Below are positions 23,994-33,254 of a DNA stretch of 64,000 nt, in pieces. A program made the translations under genes and the position numbers. The DNA comes from Symsagittifera roscoffensis (Eukaryota; Xenacoelomorpha; Acoela; Convolutidae): positions 18,001 through 82,000 of the forward strand of contig NW_026970955.1 of assembly GCF_963678635.1 (NCBI RefSeq), read 5' to 3'. The notes under the pieces were generated by a model. It worked only from the letters and a program-made list of their open reading frames with translations. It did no database searches and had not been told where the DNA came from. Each line of letters begins with the position of its first letter. Position 1 is the stretch's first letter.

Positions 23994-25535
23994 ATGAGCC
24001 AAACACACACTCCAAGTGAAGATAGTCCAGATGGTGACGATATCTTCCCCTTCCTCGTAGATGCACCCAATGATAGAGGACAGCATATACTTTGCAAGAA
24101 CTTACTACTAAATTTGTTTGAACCCGGAATCAGCCCATGTAAAACAGAGTTCCCAGATGTAAAAATCAAAAGACAAATTATTGATCACTATCTGAAAGAT
24201 ATATGTAATTTAACACAACACTACGGAATCTACACCATAGAATTCACCTCACCAAACCCGAATCACCGCAAATATGTAATTCAAACAGACGACATTGATT
24301 TAGAATTTTCAAAAGTATTCTCAGAATATATAAAAAGCATACAATATCATAACTCACAAAGAGCAAACTCCATATTTACTAATGAAGTTTTTGCAATAAT
24401 ATATAGTTATATCTCAATATTAGAAAACGAAATCCCAATCTCAAATGTCTCACCGACAGAGACATCTAAACATATAAGGGTACGACATGAAATCACACTA
24501 TTTTCATCTTTTCTAAATATAATTAAAGAAAATTTCACTAAAGATGAAGTTTCACAACATACAAAACATGACTTACAAAAAATTTTGGCATGGTTTATAA
24601 TAGATTATTTCACACATAATATAGATTTAATTTCACAAGCAAGAAAAAATTTTAGACCTCAAAATTCAAACGATGATACCGCCATCACAGAACAGTCAGA
24701 CTACGTTTGGGACCCCGAATGGTCTCATTATGCATTTATAAATATCCCACAATCAATTGCAAGTCAAGCAATAAGTACAATATCTTATATAAGAGATTAT
24801 GTAAGAGTAGTACCATTAACCATTGACGCAACACCATTAAACTACAATACATTTTTACCTGATACTCGAAATAACAGTTTAAATTCGACCGTCATACACA
24901 ATGAAAACCTTAATGGAACTAGAAATCTCACTCAACAAGATATTCAGACACCATCACACTTCATAAATGAAGAAATTGTCCAAACAACAACAACTACACA
25001 ACAAAGTATTTCACCAATACCTCCAAATTTAACAACACCAAGAAATACAAACACTTCGCTAGCACATGTAACCTTACAATCAACCGTTAAACCTTCGGTT
25101 GCTCCAAAATATTCACAAATGGATTACCAAACATATAGACCCATGACAATACCGTCAAAAACACGCAGAACATTCACAAGAAACAATTTTGCGAAACATA
25201 ATTATAATTATACACATTCATCAAAAACAAACTATCCTCCACGAAATAATAATAATAATCAAATCAGATCTCGATATTGGAATAATCCAATGGCAACAAC
25301 CAATTCAGTAAATTTTCAAGCTAATCCACATCCTCCACAGGATCATAGTGAAAATTATCCATTCTTTCAACAGAATAAAAAAATAAAAAACAAGCACCTC
25401 ATCAAACGGATTATCTATCCTCTGATGATGATCATTTACAACCAGATATATTTGCACCATATACCCAAGAATATCGCGGACAAGGAATGCAGAAACCATA
25501 TACACATCATAGAAATTTTTCTCCACACCAGATAG
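23994..25535 (+). CDS. gag: Gag N-terminal part (frameshifted gag of copy B)
   Basis: The ATG at 23994 has an A-rich context, and copy A preserves the same start. The first 270 or so residues are predicted globular (MSQTHTPSEDS start, WDPEWSHYAFINIP near residue 243) and do not match a domain I know. Residues about 300-460 are Thr/Asn/Gln-rich linker. The frame is lost at poly-A runs at 25374-25390; the last 50 residues of this ORF are out-of-frame and not gag. Real gag continues at 25487-26302. Role: structural polyprotein, N-terminal region, unusually long for a gypsy gag. Confidence 0.8.
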   Translation: MSQTHTPSEDSPDGDDIFPFLVDAPNDRGQHILCKNLLLNLFEPGISPCKTEFPDVKIKRQIIDHYLKDICNLTQHYGIYTIEFTSPNPNHRKYVIQTDDIDLEFSKVFSEYIKSIQYHNSQRANSIFTNEVFAIIYSYISILENEIPISNVSPTETSKHIRVRHEITLFSSFLNIIKENFTKDEVSQHTKHDLQKILAWFIIDYFTHNIDLISQARKNFRPQNSNDDTAITEQSDYVWDPEWSHYAFINIPQSIASQAISTISYIRDYVRVVPLTIDATPLNYNTFLPDTRNNSLNSTVIHNENLNGTRNLTQQDIQTPSHFINEEIVQTTTTTQQSISPIPPNLTTPRNTNTSLAHVTLQSTVKPSVAPKYSQMDYQTYRPMTIPSKTRRTFTRNNFAKHNYNYTHSSKTNYPPRNNNNNQIRSRYWNNPMATTNSVNFQANPHPPQDHSENYPFFQQNKKIKNKHLIKRIIYPLMMIIYNQIYLHHIPKNIADKECRNHIHIIEIFLHTR

Positions 25536-26302
25536 ATACACAAAATCAACAACCAATACAAATGCAAAACCCAATTAATACACAATCTTTTCAACCAATT
25601 CAGCCACAAAACCCAATGATTACACACTCATATCAACCAACACAAATGCAAAATGAAATACCACTTCCATATTATCTTCAACAACACGAAATAACAAAAA
25701 ATCAACTTTCTAATTTTTCACAAATGCCAAATGCAGCAGAATCATTACAAATGACAATGAATCCATACCTTATGGGTGGATCATCAATAACATCAAACAA
25801 ACCATTAATGGTATTCACAGGAACAGACCCTGAATATTCTGTAGAAGATTATTTAAATGCAGTAACAGCAAATTTAATTTTAAATATAGGACCTGAACCA
25901 ATTAATACGCCACTACATCAAAACTGGATACATCGACGCACAGCGTTGATACAGACAACCCTAGACGGCGCAGCCCAAAAATGGTTTTCAGTATTGCCTA
26001 TAGAAATAAAATCAAATTGGAAGAGATTTACACAAGAATTTTCAAAAATGTTTGACTCCGAAAGAAACAAACAACAACAAAGAGTTTTATGTAATGAAAT
26101 TCGCAGATTACCAAATGAAACCATCAAACAATTAGCAGTACTTAACGAAACACTAGTTCGAAAAGCATATTCATTAAATACACACGATTATAAAAACACA
26201 AAAATGACAGAAATCTTAATGATGACCTTAACACCTCAATTAAGGAAAATAGCAAAAAAAAGAGAGCATCCCATCCCTCCTCAATTCGAGAGCCCGATTT
26301 AG
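25487..26302 (+). CDS. gag: Gag capsid-like part (retrotransposon gag domain)
   Basis: Continues gag in the next frame. A Gln/Pro/Asn-rich linker is followed from about residue 75 by the capsid-like block FTGTDPEYSVEDYLNAV, LHQNWIHRRTALIQTTLDG and AAQKWFSVLP, typical in layout of the Ty3/gypsy retrotransposon gag domain. An acidic/Asn-rich helix-forming tail follows. The frame is lost in an A8 run (26254-26261); copy A and the downstream frame show that the true protein goes on into the zinc-knuckle part. Confidence 0.82.
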   Translation: MQKPYTHHRNFSPHQIDTQNQQPIQMQNPINTQSFQPIQPQNPMITHSYQPTQMQNEIPLPYYLQQHEITKNQLSNFSQMPNAAESLQMTMNPYLMGGSSITSNKPLMVFTGTDPEYSVEDYLNAVTANLILNIGPEPINTPLHQNWIHRRTALIQTTLDGAAQKWFSVLPIEIKSNWKRFTQEFSKMFDSERNKQQQRVLCNEIRRLPNETIKQLAVLNETLVRKAYSLNTHDYKNTKMTEILMMTLTPQLRKIAKKREHPIPPQFESPI

Positions 26303-26346
26303 ATTTTCGAAAACTAGTAGACAAGCTAGAGCAAGCGGAAATCACA

Positions 26347-27234
26347 ATGAAACTTGAAGAAACAGAAAATCAGAAATTACAATATGTTAACCGAATTGAA
26401 ACAAATACCACAAATATCAATAATATACAGGAATCAGATACAGACCTCGTTGAAAAAATCACTGAAATACTCGATATTTACGAAAAACACCCAAACTTTA
26501 AAGGCAAACCATCTTTCAAAAAATGGTGTAATTATTGCCGACGATACGGACATAGTATTTCTGAATGTAGACAAAAACAACAGGACAATCAAAACAAACC
26601 TCAAAAATATAAAGAACCGAATAAATCATTCTACCAATACATGAAGAAAGATCAAAATCCACCGAACAAAAATGTATACAGCAACAACAGTTCAGGAAAA
26701 CCACTTCCGAACAAAACCAACTACACGAGAAATCAATCACCATATAACTCAAGTTATAGAGGAAGATCACCAGAACGAAGAAATACACAAAATTCGTCAC
26801 AAAATCATTACAATAGACCAAATAGTCGAAATAACTACTCCCGATCAAATTCGAACACAACACAATTTGTTTCTAGATCTAATTCCCAATCAAGGAATAA
26901 TTACTATCCAAACAATCAATCACGAAACTCATCATACAATAGAAGTAGAAACTACTCCAATAATCGAAATAGAAGTTATTCAAACAACCGAAACCAGAAT
27001 TACCCGAACAATCGATCAAGGAATAACTCATATAATAGATCAAACTATAACAGACCAAACAATAATTATCAAAACAGATCACAAAATAATTCACAAAATC
27101 GACATTCAAGTTATAATAATCGTTATAGAAATTATTCCCAATCACCACACAGGAATAATAACCATTATAATAATTCTAATAATCGCCACAGAAGGAGTAC
27201 ACCTAAACATCAAAGAAATATAAATCAAGTATAA
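26347..27234 (+). CDS. gag: Gag nucleocapsid part with CCHC knuckle and N/R/S-rich tail
   Basis: The true frame is entered near 26262. The knuckle C-x2-C-x4-H-x4-C is encoded at 26527-26568 (CNYCRRYGHSISEC) and would bind the RNA genome. After it come about 170 residues of low-complexity N, R, S and Y with repeats such as NNRN and RSNY, an RNA-binding-like tail. It ends in TAA at 27232-27234. The frame stays open for 43 more codons directly into pol, and copy A has CAA at this site, so the TAA looks like a lesion separating an originally fused gag-pol. Confidence 0.85.
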   Translation: MKLEETENQKLQYVNRIETNTTNINNIQESDTDLVEKITEILDIYEKHPNFKGKPSFKKWCNYCRRYGHSISECRQKQQDNQNKPQKYKEPNKSFYQYMKKDQNPPNKNVYSNNSSGKPLPNKTNYTRNQSPYNSSYRGRSPERRNTQNSSQNHYNRPNSRNNYSRSNSNTTQFVSRSNSQSRNNYYPNNQSRNSSYNRSRNYSNNRNRSYSNNRNQNYPNNRSRNNSYNRSNYNRPNNNYQNRSQNNSQNRHSSYNNRYRNYSQSPHRNNNHYNNSNNRHRRSTPKHQRNINQV

Positions 27235-27363
27235 TCAAATCCAGAAACAACATCAGACCCCCCAGGTATTGATGACACAGGAAATAACGAGCTACAACTG
27301 AATCAAATAAACTGTGAATCATCAGATTCAGAAAGTGATACAGAAAACACTACCTCCATAAAT

Positions 27364-30300
27364 ATGATAGCAGTTGAAAATGACTACGAACCTATTATAT
27401 ATGAACAACCTTTTTCATCACATTTATATGAAAATCAATTAGAACTACTTCACAATTATTATATTGAACCCATCCATTCCACACAAACGGCACAAGAAAC
27501 TAACGAAATCAACACTACAAACCAATCCAATGAAAACGACAAAACAAAATGCTTGAATACAAATCACATCTATCAAAATATACAAAAAGAACAACCTAAA
27601 GAAAAAATTTGGACAATACCATTTCTTTTAGAAAGTCCAAGAAACAAAGAATTTCAACCACCAGATCTTGAAATTGATTTTTTAATTGATTCAGGAGCAG
27701 AATCAAACATAATAAACATTCCCACATGGAATGAGATAAAAACATTACACCCAAAAATAACACCTCTTGAAACCTCCAGTAAACTAGCAACAGCACAGGG
27801 ATCAACATTGGTAAACTATGAAAAAATTCAATTATTTCTTCTCCCCACAAGAACAATAGAGCAAAATAAAATTTTAAATAAACCATTTAAACAAATATTC
27901 CATATCACGGATATTAAACACAATATTATTGGAATACCATTTATCTCTAAATATATACCAACAATCAACATCTTAAACAGTAAAATACTAATCAAAGATA
28001 AATACACAAAAACAAAAGACACATCCCTAACATTTTTCCAAAGATTAAACAAACAACCACCATTCTTTTCAAAATTTTATCCAATATATAACCAACAAAG
28101 AAAACACCTGAAACCACTATCAGGAAACATGTATAATTTTTCAATAAAACAAGTTCACCAATATGATAAAAAACAAAATAAACAACAACTCTATATGTCA
28201 GACTTTGAATTCAAACCTATCCATAAGTTTTTCAAAATCACAATCTCATCCATAAAATATTTGAAAAACTCGAATTCAGATATTATATATCTACATGTAT
28301 ACAACAATACACCCTATCAAGTAACATTACCTTTAGGACTTTTAGGCTATTGCGAAACCAACGCTACGATATCACCAATACACGAAAAAGAATACCGCGT
28401 AAATAATATACTCCAATTATTAGATATTTGTCAATCCACAATTCTTAATGAAGAATTATCCATAAATAATATAATAAGTAATGAAAAAAGAAATACAGAT
28501 TATTTCACAAAAACTCCATATTTCAAACCTACATTCAACATAAGTAACTACACAGAGACTCAACAGAAGTTTTTAACAATGTTTAACTTTCAACATTCAC
28601 AAATAACACAAGACGAATTTGATAAATTAGCCAAACAGCTAATAAAATATTCATCAGTCTATGCAACATCTAAATTTGATGTTGGCAAAATCAGCTCATC
28701 ACTACACCTTCCACTAAAACCTGACGCAGTTTTCAAAAAACAAAGAGCAAGTAAAGTACCAATTCACTTACATGATAAAGTAAACAGATTACTCGATATT
28801 TTAGAACAATACAATATTATCTTACCGGTAAACAAAGAAGAACAACCAAAAGGTAACACATTTATCAACCCTGTTATCATCCTAGCAAAAAGAGAATCAT
28901 TAAAAATAGTTCTAGACGCTAGATACCTTAATTCACTAATAGACGAATCAAAATGCAATTGGCCTATTGAACCAATACAAGTTATTTTAACAAAAATAAA
29001 CGGAAAATACTTTACAACCGCAGATATGAATAGTGCATATAATCAAATGCCACTAGATGAACAATCGCGACGCTTAACACAATTTGTTATTGGAAATCAG
29101 CGATATGAATTCAACCGCCTATTCTATGGAATATCCATAGGACCAGCAGCATTTTCAGCTTTTATGAGCAAAATTTTTAGACCACTAATACTCAAGAAAA
29201 ACGCAATCACTTATTTAGACGATGTTTTTATGCAATCACAAACAAAAGAAGAAATGTTCAATGTCTTAGAAAACTATCACAAAATACTTCAGAACGAAAA
29301 TCTGAAGGCCGCCCCCGATAAATCACACTTCTTTTTAACACGAGTTAAATTCTTAGGACATAATATAGAAAGAAAAACAATCACTCCATTAAAATCACGC
29401 ATTGATGCTATTCAAAAACTCCAACCACCAACAAACAAAAAGAAAATCCAAGAATTCCTTGGAATGTTAAACTTTTTAAGCAAATATGTCTATAAAATGC
29501 AATTATACCCAAGACCATTCTATAATATACTTAGACAACAAAATAATTTTGAATGGAACACAGAACATCAAGCACGATTTGAAGAAATTAAAAAACTCCT
29601 AACTGAACAAATTTCGAATACAATTCCAGATCCAAATCAACCATTCTATGCAATGTGCGATGCTTCGAATTTTGGCATCGGCGCAGCATTATTACAATCA
29701 CACAATGGCACAAACAAAATGAATCTTATATCAGCAAATTCTCGATTATTCACTCAAGCAGAGCTACGACTCTCAACTCTAATGAGAGAATGTACAGCCA
29801 TAATATATACACTAACAGAATATGAATTTCTGATACTTGGATCAAAACATCCAACAGTTCTATTTACAGATCACAAACCAATCATTTTTCTCTTTACACA
29901 AAAATCCAATCCAAATCATCGAGTTTATAGATTTCAATTAATTCTAATGAAATTCCCAAACTTACATATAGTTTGGACAGCAGGAAAGAATCTTGCATTA
30001 CCAGACACTTTAAGTCGAAATACACCACCTGAATTACTTACACGAAAAACTACAGTAGAAATACCCAAAAATATAAAATTCTACCTTGCAGAAAACGAAA
30101 CATCACCCCGACTAGAATGCAAATATGCAGTAAAAACTGACGTTGAACAATCACAGATAAACAATTTACAACACTTCCCACTTTATTTAGATTGCCAAAA
30201 TAACCACTACGAAGTTGATCTACTTGGAACATCACATTTCAAACCAATTCCATACTCACAATGGATAAAAAATAACACCCAACAAAAAAGAGTAAAACAA

Positions 30301-31110
30301 CACCCGCATAAAAAAGACCTTTTTCCTTTAATTGAAAAAGAAAACCTAACCGATAAAATAAATTTATCAGGACCACAAACAAACGATTCAAAATACACAA
30401 TAAATCAAGTTTTTGACCTCCATGACCCACTTGATACAATTCCTTTATCTAAATTAGAAATAGAAAACATTTTTCTCCCCCCAACAGATAGAATTACAAT
30501 TAATACTTTGAAACAATATCAAAATCTTGACCCAGTAATTAGACAACTAAAATCATGGCACAAATATAAAACTAAACCCGTCAAGGCAGATACAACTATT
30601 TTAGGAAATAAAACACTCCTCCGATATTTTCGAAAATTTAATAATACAACAATTAACGAAAACACAGACATTCTAGAATACAAATTAAATGAATCTACAG
30701 TTCCCTGTCTCCCTCTAAGTATGATTCTTATAGCTTTTAATATTTCACATACACAAAACATTGAAGGACACTCTGGATCAGAGAAAACATATTCAAATTT
30801 CATACAAAACTTTTATTTTCCAAATGCACCAATTTGGATAAAAGTACTATGCAATGATTGTATAGTATGTCAGCTAAATAAACCTTATCCAAATCAAAAA
30901 CAAATAGCTCAAAAACAAGATTTCAAAGGACAAAGTTTGTACTTTAACCACCGTATTTCATTTGATACAAAAGGACCAATTTCACCCTCATCCGAAGGAA
31001 ACTCCTACATTATGGTAATTGTTGACGCGTTTACACATTATGTAGCACTTAACCAGTACCACATTGTAACGCTTATTACGCTTACACAACGCTCTATGAA
31101 CACTGGATAG
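27364..31110 (+). CDS. pol: Pol: protease, reverse transcriptase, RNase H, N-terminal integrase
   Basis: 1248 codons from the first ATG; the frame is open from 27235 in phase with gag. Aspartic protease active site DSGAESN at residues 109-115. RT fingers/palm around residues 500-700, with LDARYLNSL, TADMNSAYNQM and YLDD at 617-620. RNase H has CDASNFGIGA (Asp 766) and TDHKP (Asp 836), with RECTAIIYTL between them. Integrase zinc finger H1129-x6-H1136-x29-C1166-x2-C1169, then the first catalytic Asp 1201 (FDTKGP). The domain order PR-RT-RH-IN is that of Ty3/gypsy (Metaviridae). A one-base loss near 31050 breaks integrase; the last 20 or so residues are out of frame. Confidence 0.95.
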   Translation: MIAVENDYEPIIYEQPFSSHLYENQLELLHNYYIEPIHSTQTAQETNEINTTNQSNENDKTKCLNTNHIYQNIQKEQPKEKIWTIPFLLESPRNKEFQPPDLEIDFLIDSGAESNIINIPTWNEIKTLHPKITPLETSSKLATAQGSTLVNYEKIQLFLLPTRTIEQNKILNKPFKQIFHITDIKHNIIGIPFISKYIPTINILNSKILIKDKYTKTKDTSLTFFQRLNKQPPFFSKFYPIYNQQRKHLKPLSGNMYNFSIKQVHQYDKKQNKQQLYMSDFEFKPIHKFFKITISSIKYLKNSNSDIIYLHVYNNTPYQVTLPLGLLGYCETNATISPIHEKEYRVNNILQLLDICQSTILNEELSINNIISNEKRNTDYFTKTPYFKPTFNISNYTETQQKFLTMFNFQHSQITQDEFDKLAKQLIKYSSVYATSKFDVGKISSSLHLPLKPDAVFKKQRASKVPIHLHDKVNRLLDILEQYNIILPVNKEEQPKGNTFINPVIILAKRESLKIVLDARYLNSLIDESKCNWPIEPIQVILTKINGKYFTTADMNSAYNQMPLDEQSRRLTQFVIGNQRYEFNRLFYGISIGPAAFSAFMSKIFRPLILKKNAITYLDDVFMQSQTKEEMFNVLENYHKILQNENLKAAPDKSHFFLTRVKFLGHNIERKTITPLKSRIDAIQKLQPPTNKKKIQEFLGMLNFLSKYVYKMQLYPRPFYNILRQQNNFEWNTEHQARFEEIKKLLTEQISNTIPDPNQPFYAMCDASNFGIGAALLQSHNGTNKMNLISANSRLFTQAELRLSTLMRECTAIIYTLTEYEFLILGSKHPTVLFTDHKPIIFLFTQKSNPNHRVYRFQLILMKFPNLHIVWTAGKNLALPDTLSRNTPPELLTRKTTVEIPKNIKFYLAENETSPRLECKYAVKTDVEQSQINNLQHFPLYLDCQNNHYEVDLLGTSHFKPIPYSQWIKNNTQQKRVKQHPHKKDLFPLIEKENLTDKINLSGPQTNDSKYTINQVFDLHDPLDTIPLSKLEIENIFLPPTDRITINTLKQYQNLDPVIRQLKSWHKYKTKPVKADTTILGNKTLLRYFRKFNNTTINENTDILEYKLNESTVPCLPLSMILIAFNISHTQNIEGHSGSEKTYSNFIQNFYFPNAPIWIKVLCNDCIVCQLNKPYPNQKQIAQKQDFKGQSLYFNHRISFDTKGPISPSSEGNSYIMVIVDAFTHYVALNQYHIVTLITLTQRSMNTG

Positions 31111-31565
31111 CTAAATTCGGACTACCAGAAATTTTAGTTACAGACAACGGTACAGAATTCATAAATAATGAAATCATCACACTATGTCATCTATATAATA
31201 TCAAACACAAACCACGTACATCTCACGCACCTTGGACAAACGGCTTAGTCGAAGGTATGAACCGTTCACTACAAGAATATCTTAGATGTATCATCAATGG
31301 AAATGATACAAGATATACCGAATGGTCAGCAGATGTAAAACTATTTCCCTTAGCATATAATTCACAAATCACGACAACTCTAGGAATGTCACCATATGAA
31401 ATGGTTTTTAATCAAAAGCCACGCAAACCGATTATGTTTACAGCAAACTCTCATAAAAATGCACAAAGTTATTGTCAACCGAATAAAGACTCAATTTGTT
31501 ATAATCTACCTCTACACACACACACAATGAAGATCATTTTCATCACCCACAAATTCTTAAATTAG
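31053..31565 (+). CDS. pol: Integrase core, second fragment
   Basis: Continues the integrase core in a new frame after the deletion near 31050. The second catalytic Asp is at 31143-31145 (VTDNGTEF) and the Glu at 31251-31253 (GLVEGMNR), exactly 35 residues apart as expected for D-D35-E. NSQITTTLGMSPYEMVFN downstream is typical of gypsy integrases. A slip in a CA repeat (about 31513-31526) ends the useful frame; the last dozen residues are shadow. The first ATG is at 31257, but homology starts at 31053. Confidence 0.9.
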   Translation, partial: PVPHCNAYYAYTTLYEHWIAKFGLPEILVTDNGTEFINNEIITLCHLYNIKHKPRTSHAPWTNGLVEGMNRSLQEYLRCIINGNDTRYTEWSADVKLFPLAYNSQITTTLGMSPYEMVFNQKPRKPIMFTANSHKNAQSYCQPNKDSICYNLPLHTHTMKIIFITHKFLN

Positions 31566-32245
31566 CCTCCGGTACACACACCGAATGGATTTTAAACAGA
31601 GATAGAAAACACAATGAAATTTACCAAAGAGTAACAAAAAAGTTGTTACAAAGGCAAAACATTAATGAACAAATAAATTCACGCTTTACACCAGCCTCCG
31701 ATTTAAAAATTGGAACATTTGTTTTAATACCCAATTTTAACACTCAAAAAGGAATTTCTAAAAAATTACAACCCCTTCGTAAAGGACCATACCAAATAAT
31801 TGCCAAACCCACTGATGTCTTATATAAAATCACCGACTCAGAACAAAAAGAAATTGTTCAACATCGAAACAACCTATTATCTTATTACCCAAAAGAATAC
31901 GCACTACGCGAACTAACTCAATTGTATTCTTTCACAGGTTTAAAAGTTATTCAAAAATACCCACATACGGAAAATAAAACAAAGGAACAACATGACATTC
32001 ACCTCGAAAACCAAAATAAAAAATCAACTACAACAAAAAACAATACAAAAAAGCTAGATCAAAATACACCACAAAAAGGAAGAAAAAATAGAAAAATGAC
32101 AGAAAAAATAATACCTCAAGAACAAATCGACAAATCAGAACATAGAGAGTCATCACGACTTAGAAATCAACCACGTAAAAACTATAAGACATTCATTCCA
32201 CAATCTAAAATATTAAAGAAAGTCGAATTTCAAAAACAGCTTTAA
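31529..32245 (+). CDS. pol: Integrase C-terminus with GPY/F domain
   Basis: Third frame of integrase; the first ATG is at 31643 but homology runs from 31529. Contains the GPYQIIAKPTDV block of the GPY/F domain, then a HRNNLLSYYPKEYALREL helix, a Lys/Asn-rich tail and a terminal SSRLRNQPRKNYKTF motif like the C-terminal basic ends of many gypsy integrases. Copy A has the same C-terminus at 4645-4097. The tail is likely involved in DNA or target binding by analogy; not shown here. Confidence 0.88.
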   Translation, partial: EDHFHHPQILKLASGTHTEWILNRDRKHNEIYQRVTKKLLQRQNINEQINSRFTPASDLKIGTFVLIPNFNTQKGISKKLQPLRKGPYQIIAKPTDVLYKITDSEQKEIVQHRNNLLSYYPKEYALRELTQLYSFTGLKVIQKYPHTENKTKEQHDIHLENQNKKSTTTKNNTKKLDQNTPQKGRKNRKMTEKIIPQEQIDKSEHRESSRLRNQPRKNYKTFIPQSKILKKVEFQKQL

Positions 32246-32838
32246 ATTTATATTCAATAATTTTTGCACCTCTGAAATATTTTGAACTTTCATTTTTCAA
32301 AATAACATGCTGACAAACACGCAAAGATTCTAGTTCATAATTAGCCAATAGGATTCATCCAATCCGTCACCTTCTCTAACTCTAACACAGATCAACTAGA
32401 CGAACGATATTAAAGTCCAGGCATATCTATAACTATAACTTTGCGACCTCCAGGTCAGAAATAAGCAAACCATTCCAACTTGACAACTAAAATAAAAATC
32501 ACCATAATATCATAACCCTCCCTTATCTAATAAACCAAAGATCAACAATATTTCCCCAACTCAGACCTCAAATACCCCCCAAACAAATATGTTAAATTAG
32601 CCTAAAGTAAAAGAACGACCATTTTAATTAGCCTAAAGTATAAAAATCTCAAAAATACCCCAGATCATTTGACAAATGAAAATAAAGACAAAGAAGACCT
32701 CCCGATCACCATAAAATTTGCCCCCATCAATTTTTCACAAAACTCAACCCACTTGTCAAAAAACCAATAAATAATCCGACCACACTTGAAAATTGCCTCA
32801 AACAACAAAAAATATTCGATCGAGAAGCCATTTCTTAA
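32246..32838 (+). other. Spacer between pol and accessory genes
   Basis: No ORF. Conserved with copy A (about 3640-4090) and with each array unit (about 43630-44150). It contains a repeated GCCTAAAGTA motif at about 32598 and 32632 and GACCTCCAGGTCAGAAATA near 32449. Conservation without coding capacity suggests a regulatory or splicing role for downstream genes, which is inference. Confidence 0.4.
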
Positions 32839-33114
32839 ATGCTCTTCTCTCGACCAGTTACCATAATTCTAAACATTCTCGCAAACTTTTTCACAATATT
32901 TAAACCTTTCATCATATTTCTTTTTGACACCTTTGAATCTTTTGTAATAATCTTAATCATTTTTTGCAATATTTTTTTAATTTTCTATTCCATATTTGAA
33001 CTATACCTCCAGCTTTCAAAAGCTATTGACTATATCCACAGGTACGATTCACAAAACTTATCTAAATGTAACGAACCATTTTTAGTAGAACAGATATTTT
33101 CTTACTATTTGTAA
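32839..33114 (+). CDS. Accessory membrane ORF, N-terminal part
   Basis: 91 codons, no known family. Residues about 8-35 and 38-58 are strongly hydrophobic (FESFVIILIIFCNIFLIF), predicting one or two membrane passes, followed by a polar stretch with SKCNEPF. Copy A has an equivalent at 3617-3324 with the same hydrophobic core. It overlaps the next hydrophobic frame by 43 bases. Both flanking frames suggest this is the N-terminus of one larger membrane protein whose frame has drifted. Confidence 0.5.
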   Translation: MLFSRPVTIILNILANFFTIFKPFIIFLFDTFESFVIILIIFCNIFLIFYSIFELYLQLSKAIDYIHRYDSQNLSKCNEPFLVEQIFSYYL

Positions 33115-33254
33115 TTTTTATAACATTTCTATCATCTCTCATCTTGACAATATGCAAATGTATAGAGAAAGCAATTATCACATTCGCCCTAGCAACAATC
33201 CTCCTAATTCTTTTTCTAGAAGAATACTACAATAAACATAAATTTTTTCACTAA
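33072..33254 (+). CDS. Accessory hydrophobic ORF without ATG
   Basis: 60 open codons with no ATG, two hydrophobic segments separated by CKCIEK, ending EEYYNKHKFFH. The pattern, including EEYYN, is kept in copy A (3083-3290). It overlaps the upstream membrane ORF and, by 35 bases, the proline-rich ORF in the next frame. Most likely the middle part of a single membrane/proline-rich protein. Confidence 0.45.
   Translation, partial: RTIFSRTDIFLLFVIFITFLSSLILTICKCIEKAIITFALATILLILFLEEYYNKHKFFH

Larger units (their letters stand above)
20177..24233. repeat. Tandem duplication, unit 2 (~4.06 kb)
   Basis: Copy of unit 1 that runs on into the full copy B element. It differs mainly by 217 extra bases at about 23315-23535, which add a second ORF0 half, and by poly-C length. 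The LTR here (21678-22438) is the true 5' LTR of copy B. The non-LTR part (20177-21677) shows no gene. Confidence 0.88.

Noticed and set aside
23994-27234. Programmed frameshifting within gag
   Set aside because: Both shifts lie inside structural domains, where a frameshift would make no sensible product; they look like poly-A slips.
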